A DNA stretch of 64,000 nt from Scleroderma bovista (GCA_037178675.1 JAYMGJ010000382.1:1-64000); one strand, 5' to 3'; positions 12,077-23,300 are shown, counted from the first letter of the stretch. Translations and numbers: made by a program. Notes: generated from the letters alone by a model not told the origin.

Positions 12077-13513
12077 TTACTCTTTTTTTGACTCGGAGTT
12101 AGCACCCGAGTTAGTAGAGTCCGTCTTACCGGACTCCGCAGCGATGGCTGCAGCGCGAGCTTTGGCCTTTTTGGTCTTTTTGGGACAGTTGTCCGCAAAA
12201 TGACCGGTACCTCCGCAGAACATGCAGAGGTTGTTGTCTAGTCGCCGCTTTCGCTCATCGGCGGTGAGCTTTCCATCCTTACCAAGCTTGTTGGTGAGGT
12301 CCGGTCTGGTGGAACCGGAAGAGGATGGGTTGCTGGTCATTTTGGATGACCCAGCAGTGGCAGAGCTAGAGGTGTTGCCGGACTTGGATTTCTCCTTGCC
12401 AGACTTGGGTGAGTTGCCTCCGGAGTCGGAGGTCTTAGCTGGGGATGAGGTGGACTGACTTTTTGTGGTACGAGCAATCTCGTCTTTGCGCTCCCAGTAG
12501 TGCACATCGATCTCCTGGCATAGTGCCCGGAGTCCATGGAGAGTCAGGGGCTTGCCGACTCGAGCAATCTCGTCTTTCAAACGATCCGGAAGTCCGGAGT
12601 AGAACAGGCGGCGGAGCGCGCCATCTCCGTAGTCCTGGACCTGGGAGGCGAGTCGGTTAAAGTCCACAATATACCGCGTAACACGGTGTGCGTCCTTCAT
12701 CCGGAGGTGTTCGAGCTGGTGCTCGGCATCGGCGATGGGGTTGTGAGGTCCGAACGTACTCTGTAGTTCGGCGACGAAATGGACCCAGCTATCCATCCAG
12801 CGCGGACGGTCAGCCGGATCGCCGGAGTTCAGGAGATCTGGTTCGAACCATTCTAAGGTCATCCCTTTTAGATATGACTGGGCGAAAGTTACCATTGCCC
12901 TGTCAAGGTGGAATGCCTTGGCTCGATCCTGGAAGCAGAGTTCGCACTGGACCAAGAAGGTCCTGAGCTTTTTGGGGTCCGTACCGTCGAAGGTGTCCGG
13001 TTCACGGACTTTGGCACGGGAGGAGGAGGACTCGTTGGTCCGGCGGGAAGAGCGGGAGAGGCGATTGACGGCGATGGCTAGATTGTGGAAAACAGCTAGA
13101 CCAGGGTCTAGCTCTTCCAGGGCGTCGACAAACTCGTCGTCATTGTCGCCATCTCTGGGGTCGTCCGGATCATCTCCGGGACCATCCTCAGGGCCGAACC
13201 ATTGGAATCGACCGGGTTCGTGACGCTCCGGAGTGGAGTCGCGATGGTAGGGGAAGCCGTCACCGGGAACGGATCCACGGTGACCAGGGTCTGCAGAACC
13301 ACGAAGGCTCTGAGACGCAGCGTCGCGACGCGGAGTCATCGACACTACTGGGCTTCGAGCTGTGAAACTCCTAAATTGGCTTACAGAAGCCGGAGGTTGC
13401 CTGTGGTTAGACAGGGCTTGTTGGGCGGCGGATAGGTGGAGGTCGTCTACTGCACCTGCTTCCTCAGCAAGTGCTGCAGCGGTACAAGTGCGAGAGCGCG
13501 TGGTCATAATCAT
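12077..13513 (-). CDS. gypsy Gag (capsid-nucleocapsid), intact frame
   Basis: A single uninterrupted frame of about 478 residues from ATG 13513 (MIMTTRSRTCTAA). Order: disordered N-terminus, Gly/Asp-rich acidic linker (about residues 105-140), retrotransposon gag domain (about 180-330; motifs FLVQCELCFQDR, WFEPDLL, VTRYIVDFNRLASQV), Ser/Lys-rich linker, CCHC knuckle CMFCGGTGHFADNC (about residue 435) and a basic tail KKTKKAKARAAA. It binds element RNA and forms particles. There is no linked pol here, so it could act only in trans. It is better preserved than the gag of copy A. Confidence 0.9.
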   Translation of the reverse strand: MIMTTRSRTCTAAALAEEAGAVDDLHLSAAQQALSNHRQPPASVSQFRSFTARSPVVSMTPRRDAASQSLRGSADPGHRGSVPGDGFPYHRDSTPERHEPGRFQWFGPEDGPGDDPDDPRDGDNDDEFVDALEELDPGLAVFHNLAIAVNRLSRSSRRTNESSSSRAKVREPDTFDGTDPKKLRTFLVQCELCFQDRAKAFHLDRAMVTFAQSYLKGMTLEWFEPDLLNSGDPADRPRWMDSWVHFVAELQSTFGPHNPIADAEHQLEHLRMKDAHRVTRYIVDFNRLASQVQDYGDGALRRLFYSGLPDRLKDEIARVGKPLTLHGLRALCQEIDVHYWERKDEIARTTKSQSTSSPAKTSDSGGNSPKSGKEKSKSGNTSSSATAGSSKMTSNPSSSGSTRPDLTNKLGKDGKLTADERKRRLDNNLCMFCGGTGHFADNCPKKTKKAKARAAAIAAESGKTDSTNSGANSESKKE

Positions 13514-13747
13514 AAGGAAACTGGACAGGATATGCGTACGAGGTTTGGGACAGTGAACCCACACAAGTGCGAGTCTGAAATACTGTCAAGTCTGGGTCTA
13601 CTCCGGTAGGGGGTCTGGTCAAGTCCGGACGAGCGCGGACGAAGGAAGAGGGCAGAGGGCTGGACGAGGGATTAGTCTGGCCAGAGTTGGTGACCGCTTG
13701 GATTCAACGACAAGGACGACGTGCGTTGATCCCTTGCGTAGGTTCCG

Positions 13748-14200
13748 GTCAAGGTGATAGAGACGGAGACAGACAGAGACTGGAGTAGTGACTAAGTTGA
13801 TTTCAGACTGAGGAGTACAGGATAAACTAGAGGGTACTTATACTAAGTAGAAACTAGGGTCAAGTACATACGGTGACAAGTAAACAACCTAATAGCGGAC
13901 AAGGGATGACCGGAGTTAGGACTAGGTCAGGTCCGGTGAAAATAAAGTCAGGTCCATGTAAAATAAATCAGGTCTGGTGAAAATGCTACAAGGTATAGGA
14001 TATATCGAGTTCATGGAGAACTCACGTCAAGGCAGGGTAGACGGCGAGGTGTAGTAAGAGCGAATGGAGTATAGACCAAGGGTCATAGTTAGCGGAAGGT
14101 TATCTGCGCGACCGTTGACCGGAGTAACTGAGAACGACCGGAGTTGAGCTGTAGGCCTGCGATGTGACCGGAGTAACCGGATATGATCCAGAGTTGGACA
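13748..14200 (-). repeat. 5' LTR of gypsy copy B
   Basis: Matches the LTR at 5718-6149, starting TGTCCAACTC at 14200 on the minus strand. The primer-binding site lies at 13731-13747. The inner edge is approximate for the reason given for copy A. Confidence 0.65.
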
Positions 14201-14204
14201 TGGT

Positions 14205-17009
14205 CGTAACAACCTTCGGGAAATTCCAGCTCTTCTTAGCTGTCTCTGGGTCTTGCATAGTAATATACTCCTGTATTACCTGAGTCAATAATAGCATTCA
14301 TACTAGAATTACCGTGTGACTTACCTCCAAACGACGTTGAAATGTGAGAAGCTCGCGTTGTCCGGCTGCAATAGTAGTTTCAGTGTGTACCTCTAGTTGG
14401 ATATATGTGTGATAGCACAGATAACTGGCTATGCACCGTAGAAGTGCAAAGCCAATGGGATGCGTTTCACGAATGAGGATATTCTGGCTGGTAACAAGAA
14501 CTTGCTGGAACAGGGAGAGTTTAAGTGGGATATCAGTTACTAGAACACAAATAAACAGTACCTTTGCTATGTCCGACAGCTTATTTCCGTCACTATAGAA
14601 TATATTTGTGACAGTGCTGAAGTGGTTGAGATTCCACCAGCGCGGAAATGCCTTGTGCCTATAGTGTAGTAAGTACAAGAATAAGGCGGTAGAGTTGAAA
14701 AAAAAAAACTCACTGGCTGTCAATGGTTTTCTCTGCATGGCGACCTATCCCGGCCAATATCCTTTTGAGTTCCTTGAAGAGGTGGTCGCCCCAAAGTCCC
14801 AGGTCGTCGAAGTGGAGAACATCAAAGGAGAGCGCGCGGTGGGGATCCGAGTGATTGACGTGCCAGAATGCATTCAATATATGATTAGAGTTAAAGAAGC
14901 ATGTAATAATATAGAAGTGATCTAGAAAGACTTACTTCAATTGGCCGCAAACTATGTTGCCGCATCAGTTCGTCTCCATCGCGGCGAGACTTCTTGTATA
15001 ATTCGAAGCGTTCAATAGCACTCAAAGACGTGCGTAGAGGGTGGGATGTGGTGTGATCCCGCATCTGATTAGACGGTACCAGGCATACGGGACAGGGACA
15101 ATGGGAATTAAGTCCCTTTATCAGTGACATCACACACCTGTTAATAAATTTGATAAGTAGCGTTACATACAACCCAGGAAACCACACACTGTTCTTCATA
15201 GTCCGCAGATAAGATTAGAATAATTGGATACAGCCATTTCATGATACCTTCAAATGATTTGTATGTGAAACCGACTTTAGATAGGCCAATGATGCTGTCG
15301 AGCATTTTGAGGAACCCCTCATGCCATACGACCTGTTTTAAGTTCGTGTACGTGAGCTTCCCATCGTTGTCTGAATCTCCAGGGACCTGGTTTGCATTGA
15401 AGAAGACACCAGTTAGTGTCACTTGCTGAATAAGATGTAGTGATGTACGATAGGGAGCCAGCCCACAAGTTGACCTCCTCCGAGACCATGGTTACTGTTC
15501 CGAATATCGACAGGGAGGTTTGCACACCGTGCGATGACGGGGTAGGCCTTGACCTTTCCAGATGATGATAAGTGAGATTTATCTGTGTAGAGGATGAATG
15601 CGAATGGCGCCGCGTTTTCTCCTGGTAGATCAGACTTATTCAAGAACCAAATATAACATCAACATTAGTGACAACATGATAAATTGCTAGTACAACGATA
15701 TGTGCATACTTGGATGTTCCATCACCGATCCCCTGTCCAAGGCTCATCGAAAAAGCGCTCAAAGCGTGGGCATTTGAAGAAAAGGGTCATTGAGGAGATC
15801 CATAGCCCAATCCCAGAGGGGGCGGAAGTAAACATCGAACTTGAGGTCTTGCTTCTGATGCTGAACATTGACAACCTGCTTCTCGAACTATTTAACATGA
15901 GAACTTGTTTTTCCAGTTCGTGCGAGCCCCGAAATCAAATCAGATTCCACTTACCGGGGTCATCAATTTCGCCGCACGATTCCAGGCTTCCGTGACATCG
16001 TGGTGAGACTGGAGAGTTAACTTAGCCTCACCCTTGCAAAGCTTTTGTATAAGGGCGAGGAGTCTGTTTGTCTGGTCCTTATTGAGGGCCGATTTGTGTG
16101 CGATTTCAGAGAACTCAAAGTCTGCAAGCGTTTGGAAGGGGTGCCAAGGTTCCGAATTGTCGTCAATAAGAGACCGGGGCACGTCATGCTGAGAACGATC
16201 AAACTTCGAGAACAAGTCAACGGTTGTGGGACGGCCGCTTTTGGGATGGAATTCAGTTTTGAAGGAGTCGGGCTGGACATTGGCAGAGGAAGGACCAGGA
16301 GCTGAGAAGCGTGATGTGCTCTCATCCAACAAGGCATCAGGGATAGCGCCAGGAATACTGGCCATGCTGGTATCAGAAATGGAGCCTACACAAACATTAA
16401 TATGTGTGAAAAGACATCTCAAACTAGATACCTATGCTGGTGGAAATCAAAGCTGCTCACCGCAGCATCGGCTCCAAAGTCTGACACTGGGACCTCTGCA
16501 AATGTCTTCAGATTGAGATGAAGGGGTGCATCTCAAACTAGATACTTACGCTGGTAGAAATCAGAACCGCTCACCGCAGCATCAGCTCCAAGGTCCACTG
16601 AGACCTCTGCAAGTGTCTCCAGATCGGGATGAAGGGGTGCATCGTGGGGTTCCACAGCTAGTTGCTGCGCTTGCATGGTACTAATACTAGAAGCATCGTG
16701 GTTGCGTGCGTTGCGTAGGCGCCATGTTCCTTTGCGGCGCTCTTAATAATAAAGATTGTACGAGTATCGTTTAATAATAAGTGTTTGAATAGATATTACT
16801 GTAATCGCACCTTTCATCTGTGCCCCTAATATGGCCTCCTCTGCGGCATTGGCGAACTCTTTCGTCCTCCTTACTCTCTCTGGCCTATTGGCGCAGTGTG
16901 CTTCATGCGACTTGATGCCTTGAGCGGTGAAAAGTTTCTGGCAGTATTTACAGCCGACCTTGTCCGTAGACGCTGATGATTGTACATATTTACGCTTCAT
17001 GGGGGGCAT
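14205..17009 (-). pseudogene. Plavaka-type transposase, cut by gypsy copy B
   Basis: A multi-exon gene read from about 17009 downwards. The N-terminus is a C2H2-like finger (CKYCQKLFTAQGIKSHEAHC, 16905-16965). Then come FHPKSGRP and EPWHPFQTLADFEFSE (16130-16260); ENAAPFAFILYTDKSHLSS, ARCANLPVDIRNSN and LVGWLPIV (15440-15620); ILILSADYEEQCV (about 15200) with CPCPVCLVP (about 15080); AFWHVNHSDPHRALSFD and LHFDDLGLWGDHL (14780-14880); PRWWNLNHFS and DGNKLSDIAKVLF (14560-14660); LEVHTETTIAAGQREL (about 14360); and finally KKSWNFPKVV at 14210, where the gypsy LTR begins. These are Plavaka hallmarks. The C-terminal domain is missing. Confidence 0.82.
16415..16639. repeat. Two tandem ~112 bp units inside Plavaka
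   Basis: Units 16415-16528 and 16529-16639 both begin CATCTCAAACTAGATAC and end GATGAAGGGGTG, with several substitutions and a small indel between them. They lie between the zinc-finger exon and the FHPKSG exon, so they are probably intronic or duplicate a small exon. Confidence 0.75.
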
Positions 17010-17162
17010 GGGTAGGGAGGAGGAAACGAAAGAACCGACGAGAAAAAGAGTATATGACTGTCCGACCTCATGGATATAGCGAGGTATTTGCTTACTTAAT
17101 GAAAGTGCCTCCCAACTGCCAGCAGGCAATTGCAAGCGAGATTGCAATGGTCACCTGGTGCC

Positions 17163-17210
17163 TTGGAAAGCAATGCCCATACTTAGCCTAGTATGGGCAT
17201 TGCTTTCCAA
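17163..17210. repeat. Perfect 20 bp hairpin, 8 nt loop
   Basis: TTGGAAAGCAATGCCCATAC at 17163-17182 is followed by loop TTAGCCTA and the exact reverse complement at 17191-17210. It sits about 150 bp upstream of the Plavaka start. It could be a structured element end or the footprint of a small inverted insertion. Confidence 0.85.
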
Positions 17211-17365
17211 TAGCAGGGGTGCATTGTGATAATAGGGCTGATATTATGACTTATCTTCCTGTAATTGAGACGTGGTTACGATATGGATCAAACTAGGTTA
17301 CAAGAGTGTTGTAATCAGTCTAAATATGGTAGGCATTGCAACCTGGGTTTGAAAATTTCCAACAG

Positions 17366-17940
17366 TGCCCCCCCATGTATTTAAACCCCTGGGCTCAGCC
17401 CAGTGAAAAAAAAGACCCAATTGCACGAAATTATCCCTCTCTCAGACTCTCTCAGTCAGTATCCCCTCAGCTCTTTGAGTCTTGTAGGCTTCAGTGAAGG
17501 TCTAAAGGCTCTAATATCTCAAGTTTATTCAATCCATTCAAGTCCAAGTATTTCTCTAGGCTCAAGTGGAGTCTAGCCAGTCAATCCTTCATCTCTCATT
17601 GCTTCTGGATGTCAGGAGCCCCCTTGTCCCCTTGCTGCACCAATCTCTAGGTGTAGTATCGCTGTTTCAGCCTCAGTCAACCCAATCCCCGCTTTGACAC
17701 TTCCTAGGCTTTAGGAAGAGTCCAGACCCCTATCCCCTTCGTCATCTATTGCTCCTGTACCCCAGGAGTATCCTGAATCATTGTCTGCATCACCCTGTTG
17801 GTGTAGATCCCCTTCCCCCCTCCTCAGCATATCCTCTCTGGACACCGCGGAGGTAAACCACCACTCACATATATTCATAGTCCTTTGTTGGTGTTGTGTT
17901 TGGGTTATTACTCCGACCCAAATCCACACTTTGACTCACA
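17366..17940 (-). repeat. Repeat family R, copy 1 (LTR-like, 575 bp only)
   Basis: Read on the minus strand this begins TGTGAGTCAAAGTGTGG at 17940 and ends GGGGGGGCA at 17366. It is the first ~575 bp of the 2.1 kb repeats at 29228 and 42664. Those continue past the G-run, while this copy stops there. A free-standing unit beginning TG and ending CA behaves like a solo LTR, with the G-run resembling a terminal signal. No matching target duplication was found. Confidence 0.7.
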
Positions 17941-18179
17941 GCAGGTGCCACACTGGCAGTGCAGGAATGGCTGATAACGATGTCATGCAGATTAGCTCAG
18001 AGGAGCGAAATTACTCACTCAATTTCTGCAGACTTCTGCTATCAAATCTGACAGACTTAGGTGGCATGGCGGTAGCAAAGATGCAAGTTGACAAGATGGA
18101 ATTGATGTGGAATGGAAATGACAATTGAACAATTATATAATAATGGTTTCCATGTATAGTTCATCTATCTCACCACTGC

Positions 18180-18960
18180 CAGAAAGATTGGCATAGTTAC
18201 ATAGTGCCGATAGTGTGTTGTGCCAATGGTGTGTTGTGCCAATGGTGTGTTCTGCCGAGGCTATGCAAGTGCCTTTGTTATACAAGTGCTGATGGTATTC
18301 CACTGTATGTCATGCCGCTGACCAATGGAGTGCTGTGCTGGATGTATGTAGTGCCGATTATATGTGCCAATTAGAGTATGTTGCCCTTATCAATACTCAA
18401 TGCCTCCGATCGTATTGCAAAATGTATGTGGTGCTCCTGCTGTGTGCCGATTGTATACAGTAAAGGAGTGCTGTGCCGCAGGTATGTAGTGCTGATTGTA
18501 TGTTCTCCCCCATGTATGTTCTGCCAATCTTTGTTGTGCCGATAGTGTGCTGATTACTTAATGCCGCCATCCACGGCAACTATAGATACTCTGGCTATTT
18601 ATGTATATTGGTAACATTGAAATTACTCCAGAGGTAAATCTTGTTGTGCCGATTCTATGTAGAGCCAATTCTATATCTGCCAATGGTCTGTTGTGCCGAT
18701 AGTGTGATGTGCCGATAGTATGTTGTGCCGATAGTGTGCTCTGCCGATACCCTGTTGTGCCGATATTATGTGATGCCGATAGTATGTTGTGCTGTGCCGA
18801 TAGTGTCTTGTGCCAATGTTATGCAAGTGCTGACAGTGTGTTGCAGTGGCATGGATGTAATGCTGCCGGTGGTTGTGCTGATTGTATGTGCCAATGCAAT
18901 TCCAAGTGGATGGTCTCCCTTGTATGTTCTGCCGATTGTGTGTTGTGCCAACAGTGGATT
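18180..18960. repeat. GTGCCGATAGTGT minisatellite (two blocks)
   Basis: Blocks at about 18180-18560 and 18640-18960 are built of a 14-17 bp unit of the form TTGTGCCGATAGTGTG with variants (CTGCCGATT, GTGCCAATG). The motif is related to the arrays at 9.5-11.4 and 22.1-22.4 kb. It translates as Cys-rich runs in several frames on both strands; these are repeat artefacts. Between the blocks (18560-18640) is unique AT-rich sequence that recurs loosely near 18990-19080. Confidence 0.8.
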
Positions 18961-19289
18961 AAAGTATGTTGGTCCTTCAAATACTTGATGCCACCATACA
19001 CAGCAATTATAGTTACATCTGCAGGACATATCTAGCCTGCTCTTGGTATTCATGTATATCAGTAACATTGAAAAATTACACGGGTAAATCTCACATGTGC
19101 CGGCAACATATTGGCAATGAGTTCATGGCTGTGGTTGAGACCATTACTGGCATGTCTCTGACAGAGTTCTCAGGCTGCGTCAATGATTCACAAGGACAAA
19201 TCTACATGCATGAATATACTTTACAATGTGATGTATATGGTATACATGGAATATGAAGCAGAAATTGTACAAAAGACGTAGGTATGAAA

Positions 19290-21256
19290 AAAGAAAATTA
19301 GTCTGTTTGCATTTGCACACCGGCATCATGCCTGCCATCGGCATCGGAACTCCCAATCTCCATATCGGATGCCGGCGTCCCAATACCTCCATCTTCTGGC
19401 GGGCTGACCTTGATTGCTGGAATATTGCCGGTCTCCATTGTTGCGGCTGCTTCATCATTCACTGCTGTGTCAACAACACAATTTTGTGATCAGCAACAAA
19501 TGGCTTGGTAATTGACAGACTTACCTTGTGGTGGGGCCCAGTCATAGCTATCACTGGTTGGCTTGCTGGCACCCCTTTCATCAACCAAGCCTGGAGTTGC
19601 CACCTCAAGACTTTGTTGCAGAGCACAACCTGCATACCATGCGTGCTGGTCGGCTCGCTCGACCCCTGCCGGGATGGATTGCCAGACAATGCCATTTCTT
19701 CCAGCATTGTAGTATGTGCTAGTGCCAATGGGCTTGGCGGACTGGGGTGAGTGAGGTGAGCGACCTCGGCACAGGTTGATTCCGATGCTGGCTGTCTCAA
19801 TGTGACTCCCTGCCATGATGCCGGACGTTGAAGATGCGATGGTGTTGGGAACATCTGTTCCCGCATGGCTTCAACCAGCTGCCGTAAGCTTGCTACTTCT
19901 CCGAGGGTGACGGCCAGCCTGGCATCTGCTTCATCCACCTTTCGTTCCATTTCAGCCTGCTTTTCCCTCAAACGGACAATCTCCTCCTTGACATCTTGTA
20001 CATTCAACATATTTGTACTGTCTCCTGGTGTTGTTGGAGGGTTTGTGCCACTGCCGGTGGCCGTTGACGATGGATTTGCTGTCCTTGATGTCTTCCCTAG
20101 CCATGCTGGAGTATCAATTAGTACCCCATCAAAAACTGGATGGAATATGGATAGAAATAATATTAAATGGTTTGAATAATGAACGACTTACTCTGTTCCA
20201 TGGGTGGATTGGCTGGTGTTGGGGTCTGGCGTTTGCGTTTTGAATGCTGTGACTTTCCAGGGTTGAGTGTTGAAGGCACAGATGGTGAGCGCTGATGTGG
20301 TGCAGGTTTCCTCGGGGCTTGTGAACGTGACCTTGACCTCGCCCTGACTGCTGTCATCATGCTGCATGCAATCTTGCTGCAGCAACATTGCCAGCAAGTC
20401 CGGCCTGGGTTTGCCGCACACCGTCGATCCCGCTGTGCGCACTTGATGCAGCGATCCTTGTCATCCACCCACTCATAGCCTTGCTCTGGCTTCTGCATGT
20501 CGTGAACGTTTGGCCTTGGTTTCTTTGGCTGTGGTTCCGATGAGCCTGGTTCATCGTCACCCTCACTGTTGATTGTCGCGACCAATTGGGCATGCTTCCT
20601 CGGCTTGTGGCTGCGACTGTGGCCCCTAGGCACTTCATTGTCCTCAATGGGACAGCTCTCTGCTGGCACTGCTTGTGAGTCCTCAATTTCCATGGGCTCA
20701 CCTACTTGGCCACAACTGCTTTGCCCTTCCATCTCCTTTACCCCTGATGGGCCTGCCACTGCATTGTTCCCTGCTGGCTCTACTGCTCTCCTCTTTCCCT
20801 TGTCCACCTTCTTCTGCGGCTTGCCTAGTTGGAACCAGGGATGGTCCCAGATATCGTGATCCGTGGCATTAACGATGTCTGGAAAGTGAGGCCACTTCCC
20901 TGTCGACAGGATCACATCTGGTGCCTCCATAAACTGGTCGGCAGCGACAATGATGGTGGGGATAATGAATCCTGCAGGTAAGTCCTGCAGGACATTCTCA
21001 ACCTGACGCTATCATATCCTAATCAGTGAGTTGATTGATTGCAGATAGATTTGCCACGCACCACCTTGGCCCAGATAGTTGACACTGCTTCCGACCATAC
21101 ACCCTTCTCCCGTGTGCTTCTCAAGCCATCAATCCGGCCTTAAATTATTTCAGCAGACTGGGCAATGACTTCTTCTGCAGTGAGGGACATAGCCGCTGAC
21201 ACGTCTTCTCGAATGGATGAGGCGGACATGAACTGAGAACTTTCTGAGGTGGCCAT
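19290..21256 (-). pseudogene. Zn2Cys6-like, coiled-coil orphan protein with one nonsense codon
   Basis: From ATG 21256 (MATSESSQ), exons 21256-21065, 21002-20192 and 20105-19525 join in phase over GT-AG introns, the second with a CTAAT branch site. A Cys cluster at about 20364-20450 has spacing CX2CX6CX7CX2CX6C, the Zn2Cys6 pattern, preceded by acidic and basic low-complexity segments (PQPKKPRP). The last long exon forms a coiled coil (EEIVRLREKQAEMERKVDEAD, about 19920-20000). A TAA at 21140-21142 interrupts exon 1 between AEII and GRIDGLRSTREKG, whose continuation in frame shows the stop is a mutation. The final exon (VNDEAAATM frame) needs a one-base shift. The family resembles orphan genes of mushroom genomes; DNA binding is inferred from the Cys pattern only. 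Confidence 0.62.
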
Positions 21257-21329
21257 TGAGATGGTAAGGATGGGGAAATGGTATAGCAGTGGTTGAGAGG
21301 AAGAACTGGGTCCGATTGCCATGTGGCCT

Positions 21330-22105
21330 GGAGAATGTTCAACATATTATATAAGCTTTTCACACCACAACATGTTTGCATTGTGGTCACACACCCAAGT
21401 GGACTAAATCAAATATAGGTTAATTATTCAGCCACAAGTCCGACCAATCATTGTCTGGACAATTTGGCTAATGAACCACACTGCCGCATTTCATATTGCA
21501 TGATGGCCGCGTTTCTATTGCTTGTGATTGGCTGTCACAGTGCATTGTGCCATCAGAATAATAAGGGATCTCAGATCGGCATTATGGTTGGGCTTTGCAG
21601 TCGCCTTATTTTGGAATGTTTCTATCCCATGGCATGTGATCTGACATATTTGCTAGGGAGCCTTAGTTATAGAAGAGAGTGATTTCAAAGTGAGTGGCCC
21701 ACCAGCGCCGGCTCATCTAGCACTGCTGTCTCTCGGGGAATAATCAATGCAGCATGTATTAACACAGCCCCAGCTTGAGAAAGGAATCAATGCTGCATGT
21801 CCGTCATTGCGGTACAGCCATCATTAATTTAATGCTATCATTGTGGCACTTATTTGTACAGCCAACACAGCCTGGCTGCCCACCAGCTAGTATGTCAGTG
21901 GCAAATGCTGGTTGCCACAATACCGTGCTGTCACTGCCACTCGGCACAATCATTCCTGAATTGCCACACATGCAAGCCACATGGCTATTACTCCAGCACA
22001 GCGTGTTTGTGATTCTCGGCAAGGTATTGCCGCACCCGGCGATAGCTGCCTGGCCATTACTAGTATTTATGTTGTGTCATTCGTGTAATGCCGCAATTCA
22101 TTATG
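21330..22105. other. Spacer, no gene recognised
   Basis: AT-richer sequence upstream of the Zn2Cys6-like gene with no conserved motif. It may include that gene's promoter. A loose duplicate of a 20-odd bp phrase (AATCAATGCAGCATGT / AATCAATGCTGCATGT, about 21748 and 21785) is the only structure seen. Confidence 0.35.
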
Positions 22106-22440
22106 CTGATGGTAGATTGCCGATAACATGTTGTGCCATTGTTGTGTTCTGCCAACTGTGTATTCTGCCAACTGTTGCCTTCTGCTGACAGTTGTGTTCT
22201 GCTGACTGTGTGTTCTGCCGACATTTTTGCCGACAGTTGTGTTCTGCTGACAGTTGTATTCTGCTGACAGTTTTGCCGAAAGTCCTATTTTGCCGATAGT
22301 GTGTTCTGCCGACTGTGTATTCTGCCGACTGTGTATTCTGCCGACTGTTGTATTCTGCCGACTGTTGTGTTCTGCTGACTGTGTGTTCTGCTGATAATGT
22401 GTTCTGCCGATGCCATGTAGTGCTGATTGAGTTGTGCCGC
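22106..22440. repeat. CTGCCGACTGTGT minisatellite
   Basis: About 20 copies of a 14-16 bp unit of the form GTGTTCTGCCGACT, with CTGCTGAC variants, at 22130-22440. The core CTGCCGA/GTGCCGA links it to the arrays at 9.5-11.4 and 18.2-19.0 kb. Confidence 0.85.
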
Positions 22441-22514
22441 ACCCTGGCTTAGCGTTACTTTAGAGAAGACCTGATGCCCGGCCCTACACTTATACAAGGG
22501 ATATAGTTCAAAGG

Positions 22515-23300
22515 GCCTGCTGTATATACTGGGACACCAAATGTATGGCCGATCATACTGAAGGGGAAGCATATCAGCTGGCCTTCCCATCTAGCTAGAT
22601 GTCCCCAGACTGAGGGCTTGCTAAATGCTCTGGGGACACCGTATTCATAGCCTGTCACTTTGAAGTGTACTGCAAGGCCCTCCCATATAGCTGGATAACA
22701 CCTCTGTTAGGGCCCACCTAATGCTATGGGACATTATACCTATTGTTGCCATGTGCCTGGACTATACAGATGAAACTGGCTCCAGGGCCTACTCATAGTC
22801 ATGGGACACCAATCTCATGGCTAGCTATTCTCAAAGGTACACAATCTATGCAGCCCATTGGAAAGCAAGGGATGCTGTTTCCATGGCTGGCCCTGCAACA
22901 AGAAAGGGACACCAAAGATATGGCCCAATGCAAAGCACAGGACACACTATCTCTCTGGCCCATTGACAGAAACAGGACACCAACACCACAGCCCAATTCA
23001 AAGCATGGGACACTGGTACAGAGGCCCTTCTATTGACTCCCGTCCATGGTTAGCCACATTGCAGCACTTACTACTGTCTTTTTGCCGAAATGCTGTGGCA
23101 GCTCCCTGCAACCCTCGGCCTGAATGTAGTGGCTACCCTGCAGCATATAGTCCTCTAGCCACATGCCACAGCTCCCTTGCCACATTATGTCCTATTGCCA
23201 CAGGCCATATCCTGATCTAGTGTACCAGTGTATCAGCCCACCAATATTGCTTGGTGACAACCTCTCCATGAGCCACCAATATGGCACAGTGAAACACCTT
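22515..23300. repeat. Degenerate ~60-80 bp tandem repeat (GGGACACCAA type)
   Basis: The phrase GGGACACC(A/G) followed by a short gap, ATGGCC and a later CAAAG recurs at about 22530, 22632, 22803, 22905, 22975 and 23009, with weaker copies to about 23300 (CACCAATATGGC). Units are heavily diverged, so this is an old array. Confidence 0.55.

Larger units (their letters stand above)
11948..14200 (-). mobile_element. Ty3/gypsy LTR retrotransposon, 3'-truncated copy B
   Basis: LTR, primer-binding site, leader and a complete gag are present, followed by only the first few codons after gag; homology to copy A ends at about 11948. Pol and the 3' LTR are gone. The outer LTR edge at 14200 abuts Plavaka coding sequence in mid-exon, so this element inserted into the Plavaka transposon and later lost its 3' two thirds together with the rest of Plavaka. 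Confidence 0.85.

Noticed and set aside
18709..19068. Cys-rich open frames on both strands, resembling small secreted Cys-rich proteins
   Set aside because: They are translations of the GTGCCGATAGTGT minisatellite; every frame gives a periodic pattern and there is no intron chain or signal peptide in a sensible place.
9535..22440. Possible CRISPR-like arrays
   Set aside because: Units are degenerate, adjoin without unique spacers and lie in a eukaryotic genome.
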